Source of the DNA: Clostridia bacterium
GTDB taxonomy: Bacteria; Bacillota; Clostridia; Christensenellales; UBA1242
NCBI GenBank assembly: GCA_016297915.1
Contig: JAEDFU010000002.1
Location: forward strand, 1-64,000
Direction of reading: 5' to 3'
Length of the DNA: 64,000 nt
Shown: piece by piece, positions 25,834 through 34,780 of the stretch
Layout of the letters: the number at the start of each line of letters is the position of its first letter
Numbering within the stretch: position 1 is the first letter of the stretch
Notes under the pieces: model-generated
Database searches by the model: none
Told to the model about the DNA's origin: nothing
What the model saw: the letters and a program-made list of their open reading frames with translations, nothing else
Program-made: the position numbers and the translations under genes

Positions 25834-27930
25834 TTGAGATTTGGGGGTTGTATTAAAAAAGCAAAAAGCATAAGCATTATAGTTGCAGGTGTTTTGGCAA
25901 TTATGGGTGTTGCCATTGGCCTTACTTTTTGGATTAGAGGTTGTTCGGAGATTCCTGAAAAGTTGGAACTTCAAGCCAAGTCGACATGGAAAGTTGAGCA
26001 ATATATGGAGACAATTGGCAAGTATAATAGGACAGTTCCTACTGAGACCAAAGACGAGGGGCTACTTGGCAAGTATCCAAGTTACGGAACAGGTTGGGAG
26101 ATAACTGATGATGATGTCAAGGCCAAATTGTTTGAAGAGGACGCACTTCTAAGAGCGTCGAGTTCAACTTATGATAGCATGGATGTCGACGGCAACTTGT
26201 ATCTATCTGGGGTGGCTGTGGGTCGAAAATTATACAAGCATACTTCAAGTGTTGGGATGTATTATGGAGACATAAGTGATGATGAGCCTGCTGTGATTGA
26301 GCGAATTACTTTGAGACCAGCAGAGGAGCGAAACTACATAACAGGACTTTACGCTCCAGCTGGAGAGGTTATCAAGATTGAGATATCTCAAGAGGATTTG
26401 GATAGTATTGGTGGACTTACAGTTGCTATTGGTCAGGTCAGTCACCGAAATATAAATAATACAATTATCAAGGACAGAACCAACTTTACTCGTATGCCAA
26501 ATATCGGCAATGTCATGAGGGTGACTACAACCGAGGCATATGTAGGCAACTTTTTGGGAGGACCTATTTATATTCGTGCTGACAAAATAAACATAGAGTT
26601 TTCGGTTGTTATATCTGGTGGAGTTAAGTATCCGATATATATACATAATCTAACTACTGAGCAAGACTTGCAAGAGCGTGTCAAGACATCCGCGCCATAT
26701 TATGACTTTGAGGTTTGGGAAAGAGGTGTTAGACATTCTGGAACAAAAAGATATGGCAACTTTGATTATGCTAATCTAAAAAAGTGTGGAGAGCTTTGGC
26801 AAGATATTTGTTTGACATCAAGGCTAGTGCCAGAGACATCAAATAGTTCAATAGGAGTTAGTTTTGTATACGATACCCACATATGGCTTCCTGGAGCGGC
26901 GGCCTGTGCATGGCAGGGTCCGCACACTTGGGTTAATGCACCAAATAGTGCATTGGGCTCGGCAATTAGTTATGAGAATTTTACTTATAATGGTGTTTGG
27001 GGAATAATGCATGAATTCAATCATCACTATCAAAATTATGGCATTGCATCTTATGGTGAAGTTACAAACAATGCAACAACTCTACTATCCTATGTGTGTT
27101 ACACAAATATCTCGTCTAGACGAACGGAAAATATCTCAAGCCTTGGTAATTGGTGGAACCGACTCACCGTTCCTAGCGTAAGCCTTTCCGAAACTCTTGC
27201 CAATGGCAAGACTGGTCAGACATCAGTAAATATCTATGCCGACATTTTGCATTCGTTTGGAGTGGAGATTTATGCTGAGGCAACAAGATTGTGTGTCGGC
27301 AAACACACCGCAGATGATTGGTATGAGAGTGTGAGTACGGCAACTGGATACAATATGACTTACTACTTTGAAGAGCTGTTGGGACACACAATCTCTGACG
27401 ATGTCAAGGCTAAGTTTGAAAGCAGCAGACCTGTATTTGTGCCGGTAGCTACACTCTATCAAACTGGTCGTAGTTACGAGTTTGAGGGCGTTCAAAAAAT
27501 TGCAAAAACAATAAGACCTTATACTAATACAAAGGGTCAAACTCTTACACTAGACTTTGAAAAAAATCTTGTAATGCCTGATGGTTTTGATTTTGAGATT
27601 GTTGAAATAACCAATCCAAAAAATGGCACGCTAACACGAGTTTCTGACAAAAAGTATGAATATAATGGCGGAAACCATGAGGATAGTGGCGAATTTGAGA
27701 TGACAATAAAATTGAAGCATGCAAGCATTGCTACTCCAAATGTAACATTTACTTTTGAGATAAATCAAATAGATCCAGATGCAACACAGACCAAATATAC
27801 ATATGATACAAATCTATATTCGTCTGTAGACGAAGCGGTTGAGAATAATTTTGAGGGGTATTCAGAAAAAATGTTAAGCATATTAATTCGACATTCCAAA
27901 ATGGAATTGGCTCAAAACAGATTGGTGTGA
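25834..27930 (+). CDS. M60-family surface metallopeptidase, N-terminal part of frameshifted gene
   Basis: 698 codons. A signal-anchor helix at ~14-33 (SISIIVAGVLAIMGVAIGLT) is followed by the gluzincin catalytic motif HEFNHHYQ: H393, E394, H397, third ligand E409 in YGEVTNN. This HExxH-x11-E arrangement and the upstream WLPGAAACAW region mark the M60 (enhancin/mucin-cleaving) family, enzymes that cut O-glycosylated proteins at host surfaces. A beta domain (~530-640) follows. The start is unclear: an in-frame TAG at 25825 and no ATG leave TTG 25834 (no ribosome site) or a rarer codon such as ATT 25852 after GGGGG. At ~residue 678 the frame diverges; see the frameshift entry. Confidence 0.82.
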   Translation: MRFGGCIKKAKSISIIVAGVLAIMGVAIGLTFWIRGCSEIPEKLELQAKSTWKVEQYMETIGKYNRTVPTETKDEGLLGKYPSYGTGWEITDDDVKAKLFEEDALLRASSSTYDSMDVDGNLYLSGVAVGRKLYKHTSSVGMYYGDISDDEPAVIERITLRPAEERNYITGLYAPAGEVIKIEISQEDLDSIGGLTVAIGQVSHRNINNTIIKDRTNFTRMPNIGNVMRVTTTEAYVGNFLGGPIYIRADKINIEFSVVISGGVKYPIYIHNLTTEQDLQERVKTSAPYYDFEVWERGVRHSGTKRYGNFDYANLKKCGELWQDICLTSRLVPETSNSSIGVSFVYDTHIWLPGAAACAWQGPHTWVNAPNSALGSAISYENFTYNGVWGIMHEFNHHYQNYGIASYGEVTNNATTLLSYVCYTNISSRRTENISSLGNWWNRLTVPSVSLSETLANGKTGQTSVNIYADILHSFGVEIYAEATRLCVGKHTADDWYESVSTATGYNMTYYFEELLGHTISDDVKAKFESSRPVFVPVATLYQTGRSYEFEGVQKIAKTIRPYTNTKGQTLTLDFEKNLVMPDGFDFEIVEITNPKNGTLTRVSDKKYEYNGGNHEDSGEFEMTIKLKHASIATPNVTFTFEINQIDPDATQTKYTYDTNLYSSVDEAVENNFEGYSEKMLSILIRHSKMELAQNRLV

Positions 27931-29090
27931 ATGAGGGCAAAATATATATAACTAGCGGAGGAGAATATGCATTCTGTCTAAGAGCCGGTAGAGGCAAGCA
28001 CGCATTGTTTGTATCGACCGACGGCAAAAAGTATAATAAGGTTATTTCTTTTGAAGGCGACCGTGGTGGATTTGAATTTGGCAATGATCACGACTATAAG
28101 GTTATTCTCAAAAAGGGTGATTATCTTTGGTACAAACAGGTAACAATTTCTAATAATCATCCTGATGCATTTACGGAACTTGGCTGGACAAATACTGAGT
28201 CAAAACCTGTATCTGTTCCGTCATCAAATATATATAATGTAAGCTCTGGATTTAGGGAATATGATTTTGAGTATAAGTCGTTTTTGAACAAGTCTTATAC
28301 TAAGTCAGAAACCCTCAGTGAGTCAGATAGCACAAAGGCTAGTATTGTTAGTATTAATATGCCAGGTTGGGACGAAACAACTAAACCAGAAAATATCTTT
28401 GATAACAATCCAGATACATTCTATCATTCTAATCAAAATAACTTTGTGTCCCAAGACAATCCATGGGAGATTGTTGTAGATTTTGGACAAGAAAAAGTTT
28501 ATAATAATTTGACCATTCTCAATCGAAACATAAGACCTGCACATATGCCTACAACCTTTGCTTTGTATGGAGGAACAAATATCAAAAACTTAACACTTCT
28601 CGGTCAGTACACTGATGTCTCGTATTCTGGTCTCACTATGGAGGTGGGATTTGAAAGTACTCAAATCAGATACTTAAAAATGGTTGTTACAAATACTTCC
28701 GCTATAGGAGGGGCTGCAAACAAATATGTAAGCATTGCCGAAATGAAACTAAACTACAAGATTACAGGCTCGGAGCGTAGTTGTGACGAAATGCAATATT
28801 ATGGGTTTGAGATTAAGTCAGGCTCAATTGCGACATTTGGCCATTTGATTTCGGGTAAGGGCTATCTTGAGTATGAGTTTGAGGGAACAGATTTTGCTCT
28901 GTATACAAGAAAAATGGAAAAGTGTCAGTTGACTGTTGAGATTGACGGCAAGGTTGAAACTGTCACAATAGATAAGAATGAGGGTAAGAGCCTTGGTGTT
29001 ATTCTTCAAAAATTAAAAGCTGGCAAGCACAAACTAAAAATTACTGTTGTGTTTGGAACTTTGAATGTAGATAGTATACTTGTGGCATAA
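27927..29090 (+). CDS. C-terminal part of M60 protein: F5/8 type C (CBM32) modules
   Basis: Downstream frame of the broken gene. The nominal GTG start at 27927 is not a real start, since coding continues upstream in this frame to at least 27867. Contains an ITSGGEYAFCLRAGRGKHALFVSTDG segment typical of M60-associated galactose-binding modules, then an F5/8 type C discoidin-like domain at ~115-260 (ASIVSINMPGWD...NIFDNNPDTFYHS...IVVDFGQ...IRYLKMVVTNT). A further ~95-residue beta module (YGFEIKSGSIATF...VDSILVA) ends the chain. These bind terminal galactose/GalNAc-type sugars in known proteins and would target the peptidase to glycans. Confidence 0.8.
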   Translation: MNEGKIYITSGGEYAFCLRAGRGKHALFVSTDGKKYNKVISFEGDRGGFEFGNDHDYKVILKKGDYLWYKQVTISNNHPDAFTELGWTNTESKPVSVPSSNIYNVSSGFREYDFEYKSFLNKSYTKSETLSESDSTKASIVSINMPGWDETTKPENIFDNNPDTFYHSNQNNFVSQDNPWEIVVDFGQEKVYNNLTILNRNIRPAHMPTTFALYGGTNIKNLTLLGQYTDVSYSGLTMEVGFESTQIRYLKMVVTNTSAIGGAANKYVSIAEMKLNYKITGSERSCDEMQYYGFEIKSGSIATFGHLISGKGYLEYEFEGTDFALYTRKMEKCQLTVEIDGKVETVTIDKNEGKSLGVILQKLKAGKHKLKITVVFGTLNVDSILVA

Positions 29091-29148
29091 AAAATATCCA
29101 CAGCATATTTAAGTCTAATAACTTAAAGTATGTTGTGGATTTTTTTTA
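29090..29148. terminator. Bidirectional terminator M60 / sbcC
   Basis: ATCCACAGCATA (from 29096) pairs with TATGTTGTGGAT (to 29140) with a TTAAG/CTTAA inner part; A6 on the left, T8 on the right. Overlaps the sbcC stop codon. Confidence 0.8.
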
Positions 29149-31848
29149 ATAATACTGTTCAATTTTTGAGCCGTCATCAGGAGTCTTGGTGACGACAATT
29201 CGGTTGTTTAGATAATATTCCATTTTCTCTACATGGGTGATAAATCCAACAGTAAAGTTTAGTTTGATTAAGGCATCAAAACTTTGCAAAACTTTTTCGA
29301 TATAGTTTTCGCTTAGATTTCCAAAACCTTCGTCTATAAAGAAGAAATTAAAGTTCTTGTTATTATTGACTGCAATACTTTGCGAAATTCCAAGGGCAAG
29401 GCTTAGAGATACAATAAACCTTTCGCCACCGCTAAGAGTCTTAACGGACCTTTTGATTCCGCCATTGAAGTTGTCTATAACATTAAAGTCTCCGTCGTAA
29501 TTTAGCAAATATTTGCCGTTACTTATTTTGTAGACATAGCTATTTGCAAATTCGGTTATGAGACCCATGTATTCTTCGGCAACAAAGTCAATTAGTGCTC
29601 CGCCAGATAGCATAGCTTCAAGTTGTTCTATGGCATTATAATCTTTGTTGACACTGTCCAAATCTTTTTGGAGTATGAGTACTGTTTCCAAATTCTGTTT
29701 TTGGATATCTAGAGTTATTTGGTTAACATTGATAAATACTTTTAGGTCGGTTAATTTTTCTTCGTTTTTGGAGATGTCTTCAATAAGGCTTGAATAGTCT
29801 GACTTACTATAAATATAGTCTTTGGATTTTTCTCTTAACTTTTGAGCGTTGGACTCAAGCACTTGAAGTTCTTTTTTGTAGTCGTCAACTTTTTGTTGTA
29901 ATGATTCAATTTCGCTTGGGTTAAGGAGTAAATTTTTGTCCACTCGTTCTTGAAAGGTTGTCTTGTTATAAGGTTTGAGCTGAGTATTTAGAGTGTTTAG
30001 TTTGTCTTTGTTATTCTCAATATTGGTTGTGGCAACTTCGATATCTATAATTGCCTTTTGCTTGGTTGCAACAAGCTTAGTTATTTTGTCATCAAGTTTT
30101 TGAGCTTCTTGTTGATACATAGCAAGAGTCTTATTGAGATAATCAATATCTTTTGCAGGGAGTTCAACATCTTGGACTTTCAAAGTTTCAATTTGAGACT
30201 TGATTTTTTGCAAGGAATCATTAAGTTCGTTTTGTTTGTCGAGTAGAGATTCCAAACTTGATTTTGTTGAGGCTTGTTTTTCTTTAAGAACAACTATCGC
30301 ATCCTCAATTTTGTCGCATTTGTCGTTTAGTTTTTCGTTTTGTGCTAGGATATCTTTTTTGATTTCTTGCAAATTATCTAGGTCAATTTCGTAATTAGAT
30401 AGGTCTTTGAGAATATCACTAATTTCTTTTCGAACACCTAGTTCGTAGTTTTCCATATCGTGAGTGACTTGCATAACTTCGTCATGGATATTAAAGTTTT
30501 CAACCTCAGCTAGCGAGTCTGGATTGATTTTGCTACGAGTAATTGTTAGAAATAGCGCAAAGTCTTGTTTGGTCTTAAATGTCTCGCAATTATTGAGTTT
30601 GTCAATTGTATCCATGTTGTCAAAGATTTGGGTCTCGAGTTGTTTGAAGTTGTGCTCCAAATCAAGTATGTTTGACTTGATTGTCTTAAGGTCGTTGTTT
30701 GTTGCAAGAATTTTTTGAGAAATATCTGTGAGTTTTTGCGAAGTCTCTTCTTTTTGGGATTTGAGCTCTTGCATTTGTTTGTCGTGCAAGGCTTTCTTTT
30801 CTGCCAAAACTTCTACTTGACTTAGTTGACTACCGATCTCATTTGTCTTTTGAGTATTATCCTCTTTTAGAATATTCAATTTTTTGAGTTCTTCGTCATT
30901 ATTAATTACTAGTTGTTGGTTTTTTGTGACGACATCGTTTAGATTTTCTATCTCATCAATGCAGTTGTTGAATTTGGTTGTAAGAATGGTGTAGTCACCG
31001 TATTTTTGAGTGTATTCAATTTGTTTTTCGATAAAGTTTATATCTGTAAGCTCGCTTTGTTTAATATTTAGATTGACCTCAATGTCTAAAAGTTCTTGTT
31101 TGACTGCAAGCTCGTCCTTGATCTGCTCGGCTAATTTTTTGTCTCTTGCGATTTGAATTGTAAGTGCTTTTTCCTGTTTGCTCCCGTCTTTGAGAATTTT
31201 GACGGTCTTGTCTATTATGTCTTGGCTTATGCCATTATAAACGCCAATCTTTTCTTCTAGAGTGGACTTGGATAGTGACACTTGGCTTTTTCTCTTTTTT
31301 AGTTTTTCGGTGAGAATTGTGCCAAATTGCTCAAGATCAAATAGTTTGGCAAGAGTCTTTTTTCTAACAGCAGGGGTGTCGGACAAAAATTTGTCAAATT
31401 CGCCTTGAGGCAGTGCTATACACTTAGTAAATTCTTTTTTGCCAATGCCAATGATTTCCAAAATCTTGTTATTTACATTATCTGGCATTTCGGCTAGTGT
31501 TTTGTTGTGAGTCAAGTCATTTAGGATTGCGTCTGCTTTGAGTCCGCTAGGTCTTAGTTTGTAGTCTCTTCTCACAAAATATTTATTGATTTTGCCGTCA
31601 GTCTGTTCCATTTCAAATGTGAATTCAACATAGGCGTCTTTGGTGTTGACATTGATAATATTTTGGAGAGTGTCTCTATCCGTTACGCCATATAACGCAA
31701 GGATTATGCTATCCAAAATGGTTGTTTTTCCGCTTCCTGTTTCTCCAAAAATACCAAAAATTTTGTTTTCGGCAAGTTTATTAAAGTCTACAGATTGCTC
31801 AGACACATAACTATTAATGCCTTTGATTTTTAGATTAATCGGCTTCAT
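29146..31848 (-). CDS. sbcC: SbcC-type nuclease ATPase subunit
   Basis: 900-residue SMC-like ATPase of the SbcCD (Mre11-Rad50-like) complex that opens hairpin and protein-blocked DNA ends. Walker A GETGSGKT at 35-42, Q-loop region ALPQGEFDKFL at ~140, long coiled coils (~185-480 and ~500-740), ABC signature LSGGERFIVSL at ~800 and Walker B FFFIDEGFGNL at ~835. Only four cysteines occur and none form CxxC, so the zinc-hook at the coiled-coil apex seen in most Rad50/SbcC is missing; the chain is also shorter than the ~1050 of E. coli. The ATG overlaps sbcD by 14 bases. Confidence 0.93.
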   Translation of the reverse strand: MKPINLKIKGINSYVSEQSVDFNKLAENKIFGIFGETGSGKTTILDSIILALYGVTDRDTLQNIINVNTKDAYVEFTFEMEQTDGKINKYFVRRDYKLRPSGLKADAILNDLTHNKTLAEMPDNVNNKILEIIGIGKKEFTKCIALPQGEFDKFLSDTPAVRKKTLAKLFDLEQFGTILTEKLKKRKSQVSLSKSTLEEKIGVYNGISQDIIDKTVKILKDGSKQEKALTIQIARDKKLAEQIKDELAVKQELLDIEVNLNIKQSELTDINFIEKQIEYTQKYGDYTILTTKFNNCIDEIENLNDVVTKNQQLVINNDEELKKLNILKEDNTQKTNEIGSQLSQVEVLAEKKALHDKQMQELKSQKEETSQKLTDISQKILATNNDLKTIKSNILDLEHNFKQLETQIFDNMDTIDKLNNCETFKTKQDFALFLTITRSKINPDSLAEVENFNIHDEVMQVTHDMENYELGVRKEISDILKDLSNYEIDLDNLQEIKKDILAQNEKLNDKCDKIEDAIVVLKEKQASTKSSLESLLDKQNELNDSLQKIKSQIETLKVQDVELPAKDIDYLNKTLAMYQQEAQKLDDKITKLVATKQKAIIDIEVATTNIENNKDKLNTLNTQLKPYNKTTFQERVDKNLLLNPSEIESLQQKVDDYKKELQVLESNAQKLREKSKDYIYSKSDYSSLIEDISKNEEKLTDLKVFINVNQITLDIQKQNLETVLILQKDLDSVNKDYNAIEQLEAMLSGGALIDFVAEEYMGLITEFANSYVYKISNGKYLLNYDGDFNVIDNFNGGIKRSVKTLSGGERFIVSLSLALGISQSIAVNNNKNFNFFFIDEGFGNLSENYIEKVLQSFDALIKLNFTVGFITHVEKMEYYLNNRIVVTKTPDDGSKIEQYY

Positions 31849-33073
31849 ACAAATCCTCCGACATTAGACTTAGGAAAAGCTCTTTGACTTTTGGGTCTGC
31901 AGGAGTGCCATTTTTTGCTTTGGCAAAGTTGTCAAAGATTTCTCCATTAGTAAGATTTTTCTTGCTGGTTATATCTGTGTGGGCTCGTGCCTGGTTGGTT
32001 ATAACCGATAGTGTTACTAGATTTGGATGTTTGCTACGCAAATTTTTGACATCAGACATTGTGATGTATGGAGTATATTCGGTATTGTCCACCTCTTCGT
32101 CTGTATTGTCTACATTTTCAATTATAATTTTGACCAAATCCTCAGGATGCTCGCTTAGAACCTTGTGTGCTTCGGCAACTGAGTTAACACTAAATTTTTT
32201 GAGCAACTTGACATCTAGTGGTTGCTTGATTATATTATTTGCGCCATTGCAGTCAAGGTCGGCAATGATTACATTTGTAGGGGTGTCATTGTTGACCGAA
32301 AAGAACTGGTTAATAAGAGAGCCAGAATAAAATATATTGTGGTCTTTGTTAACAGTGAGTGTGTTGTGAATATGTCCAAGAGCGGTGTACTGGGCGTTTT
32401 GTGGAAATACTCTTTGATCAACATAGCCATAGGTTGAGCTCAAAGTTGTATAACTCAAATAATCGTCTGGATCAAGGTTTGAGCCGTAACTGGTCAAATG
32501 TGCAACTGTTATATTGATTGTGTCGTCTCTAAAGTGTTTAGCTCCATCATTAAGCCACGAAGCAATTTTGTCCTGAAGATTGTCGTCTTGTTTTTTGACG
32601 GTTTTGTATCTATAAAAGGAAGGGAATGGAAGTAGCGCTACAACTGCTTTTTCGCCCTTTCGTGTTTGGAATTCAATAAAACCTTTTCCGCAATTGGTGG
32701 CAAAAATATTAGTATCTTTTGGAGATCTATTAATACTAATTTCGTCAATATAGCCAACCAAATAAATACCAAATTTGTCTGCAAAAATCTTGGCATTACT
32801 AAGTCTTCGTGGGTCGTCGTGATTGCCGGCTATTGCAATAACGGCACAATCTCCGTTGCGAGAAAGTTCAACGGCTGTCTTATAAAAAAGTTCCTCGTCC
32901 TCGGCAGATGGAACTATGTTTTCGTAAATGTCGCCAGCAATTATGACCATGTCGACATTGTATCTTTGGCTTATTTCGACAACTTGTTGTAGAGCGTATT
33001 TTTGCTCGTTAAATCTATCTAGGTCGTCTGTTTTTGCGCCAATATGCCAATCGGCTGTGTGCAAAATTCTCAT
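31835..33073 (-). CDS. sbcD: SbcD-type nuclease subunit
   Basis: 412-residue Mre11-like metallophosphoesterase, the nuclease of SbcCD. Metal motifs in order: ADWHIG (residues 7-12), GDIYE (~47), AGNHDDPRRL (~82), H in TVAHLTSYG (~193) and GHIHNTL (~233). The C-terminal cap region (~270-400) is acidic. Start ATG 33073 is preceded by ATGGAGAAATTAAAG. A possible promoter on the minus strand is TTGAAT (33142-33147), 16 bp, TAAAAT (33120-33125). Confidence 0.94.
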   Translation of the reverse strand: MRILHTADWHIGAKTDDLDRFNEQKYALQQVVEISQRYNVDMVIIAGDIYENIVPSAEDEELFYKTAVELSRNGDCAVIAIAGNHDDPRRLSNAKIFADKFGIYLVGYIDEISINRSPKDTNIFATNCGKGFIEFQTRKGEKAVVALLPFPSFYRYKTVKKQDDNLQDKIASWLNDGAKHFRDDTINITVAHLTSYGSNLDPDDYLSYTTLSSTYGYVDQRVFPQNAQYTALGHIHNTLTVNKDHNIFYSGSLINQFFSVNNDTPTNVIIADLDCNGANNIIKQPLDVKLLKKFSVNSVAEAHKVLSEHPEDLVKIIIENVDNTDEEVDNTEYTPYITMSDVKNLRSKHPNLVTLSVITNQARAHTDITSKKNLTNGEIFDNFAKAKNGTPADPKVKELFLSLMSEDLYEAD

Positions 33074-33191
33074 TCTTTAATTTCTCCATTTTTCGTATAA
33101 TCACTATTTTTCACTATATATTTTAGCATATAATTAATTATATTCAAAATATTATGATGTCAAATTGCTAATTTTTTTGTGTGTTAAATTT

Positions 33192-33231
33192 GGAGTTTTG
33201 CACAACTCCGATGTAGTTAAATTGTGCAAAA
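33192..33231. promoter_or_regulatory. Overlapping inverted repeats in sbcD-dnaD divergent region
   Basis: A perfect 10-bp inverted repeat TTTTGCACAA (33196-33205) / TTGTGCAAAA (33222-33231). A second, mutually exclusive stem GGAGTT (33192-33197) / AACTCC (33204-33209) shares its left half. It lies 30 bp upstream of the dnaD-like -35 box and could be an operator for one or both divergent units. Confidence 0.5.
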
Positions 33232-33261
33232 AATTAATTTAAGGAGATTTTGTAAATTTTG

Positions 33262-33291
33262 TTGAACTAGTGCATGTAATTGTGTTAGAAT
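33262..33291 (+). promoter_or_regulatory. Promoter of dnaD-dnaI pair
   Basis: TTGAAC at 33262-33267, 18-bp spacer, TAGAAT at 33286-33291; AAAGGAG and ATG 33319 follow. Confidence 0.6.
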
Positions 33292-33318
33292 AGTATCAGT
33301 AATCAAAGGAGTGCTCGA

Positions 33319-34755
33319 ATGGCTTTTTGTGAATTTTCAAGCGAAGTAATTAGTAAAAATAGTGTTAGTATCGAAAATCAGTTTATCACAGATTTTTTGC
33401 CTAATGCTGAGGGCGACTATGTTAAGGTCTATCTTTATGGACTGTATTTGTGCGGAACAAGCAAAGACAACTCTATAGATGTATTTGAAAAAAATCTTGG
33501 ACTCACAAGAGAAGATATCCTTAGCATCTTTTATTATTGGCAAGAGCGAGGTCTTGTCCAAGTAATAAATATTGAGCCTCCTGTTATTAGATATTTACCT
33601 GTAGGCAGTGCTATCAAAAAATTAAAAAAATACAATGTGGACAAGTATACATCATTTAATATATCCGCTCAAGAAATTTTGGGCTCAAAGATGTTGACCC
33701 CAAGGGAGTTTGAGGAACTTTATTATTTAATCGAAAACTTGGGACAAGAAAAAGAGTGTGTGCTCAAGATTATTGATTATTGTGTTAAACTCAAAGGTCA
33801 AAATGTATCGGTAAACTATGTTGTATCGGTTGCCAAAAACTGGGCGTATGAGGGGGTCAAGACAAGTGCTGACGCCGATGAGAGAATGGAAACGCAGGAA
33901 AGACTCACTGGGGATATTAATCTAGTAATCAAGGCAATGGGTTTCAAAAGACAAGCAACTGTTGAAGAGTTTGGTCAATTTTTGACATGGTCAAAAGATA
34001 TGGAAATTCCAACCGAATTAATTGTTGCAATCACCAAAAAATCCAAAGCAAAAAGTTTTGTAAAACTAAACGATTATGTGCTTAATTGCTATGCTCTCAA
34101 ATTGTCTAGTGTCAAGGAAATAAATGATTATTTTGACGCAAGAGAAAACATGATGGCTTTAGCCAAAAATGTTGTCAAAAATTTGGGACTATACTACTCG
34201 GATCTTTCGAGTGTTGTTGATACATATATTATGCCTTGGTTGCAATTAGGATTTGAGCAAGATGCTATTTTGAAACTATCCAATTATGCATTTAAGTCAA
34301 GCATTAGAACGCTTGAGGGGCTTAATAATCAAATGCAAAACATGTTTAAGCTAGGAGTTCTCACAAGTGATGCTATTGACAATTATATGGACGGTATTAT
34401 CAAAAACGATGAGGATATTGGCAAAATCCTAAGTAAACTAGGAATCGAAAGAAGAGTAAATTCGGCGGATAGGCTTTTTTATAAAACATGGATTTATGAC
34501 TGGGGCGTGAGTGCGGATATTATTGAATATGCTGTGACTTTGTCTCAAAATAAATATATGCCTTTGCAGTATTTAAACAAGGTTTTGTCACAATATCATA
34601 GCGCAAATGTGACCACTCTAGAGGATGCCAAAAATGTAGCAATAGTGGGTGTATCAACTAATGACTCCAAGGGTGCAAAGGAAGCAAGAAAGAGAGAGTA
34701 CTCCAAGGAACAATTGGATAGTCTTTTTGATAACATTTACGAAGTAGAAATTTAA
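33319..34755 (+). CDS. DnaD/DnaB-like replication initiation protein
   Basis: 478 residues. N-terminal winged-helix-like part (~20-105: FITDFLPNAEGDYVKVYLYGLYL...REDILSIFYYWQERGLVQV), characteristic of DnaD/DnaB primosome proteins. At least two DnaD-type helical modules follow (~115-190, and ~385-455 with W-x-x-D-W-G...IIEYAV). Such proteins remodel DNA and help load the replicative helicase in Bacillota. The neighbouring DnaI-like ATPase, 25 bases downstream, is the expected loader partner. AAAGGAG precedes ATG 33319. The middle ~200 residues are a helical repeat I cannot assign. Confidence 0.85.
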   Translation: MAFCEFSSEVISKNSVSIENQFITDFLPNAEGDYVKVYLYGLYLCGTSKDNSIDVFEKNLGLTREDILSIFYYWQERGLVQVINIEPPVIRYLPVGSAIKKLKKYNVDKYTSFNISAQEILGSKMLTPREFEELYYLIENLGQEKECVLKIIDYCVKLKGQNVSVNYVVSVAKNWAYEGVKTSADADERMETQERLTGDINLVIKAMGFKRQATVEEFGQFLTWSKDMEIPTELIVAITKKSKAKSFVKLNDYVLNCYALKLSSVKEINDYFDARENMMALAKNVVKNLGLYYSDLSSVVDTYIMPWLQLGFEQDAILKLSNYAFKSSIRTLEGLNNQMQNMFKLGVLTSDAIDNYMDGIIKNDEDIGKILSKLGIERRVNSADRLFYKTWIYDWGVSADIIEYAVTLSQNKYMPLQYLNKVLSQYHSANVTTLEDAKNVAIVGVSTNDSKGAKEARKREYSKEQLDSLFDNIYEVEI

Positions 34756-34780
34756 TTAATAATCAAAGGATTTTTTGTGT

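Larger units (their letters stand above)
25834..29090 (+). pseudogene. Full M60-CBM32 gene with -1 frameshift in A6 run
   Basis: The first frame reads ...NNFEGYSEK then nonsense to TGA 27930. The frame one base back reads without interruption from there: ...NVKHINSTFQNGIGSKQIGVNEGKIY and on to 29090. Adding one A to the run at 27866-27871 fuses the two into a single ~1085-residue protein whose junction region fits a normal beta-sandwich. So this is one gene broken by a one-base indel. It may be a pseudogene, a sequencing or assembly error, or a phase-variable/slippage site. Confidence 0.8.

Noticed and set aside
27927..27930. GTG 27927 as a genuine start of a second gene
   Set aside because: No ribosome site, and the same frame reads through upstream as normal protein; it is the shifted half of the M60 gene.
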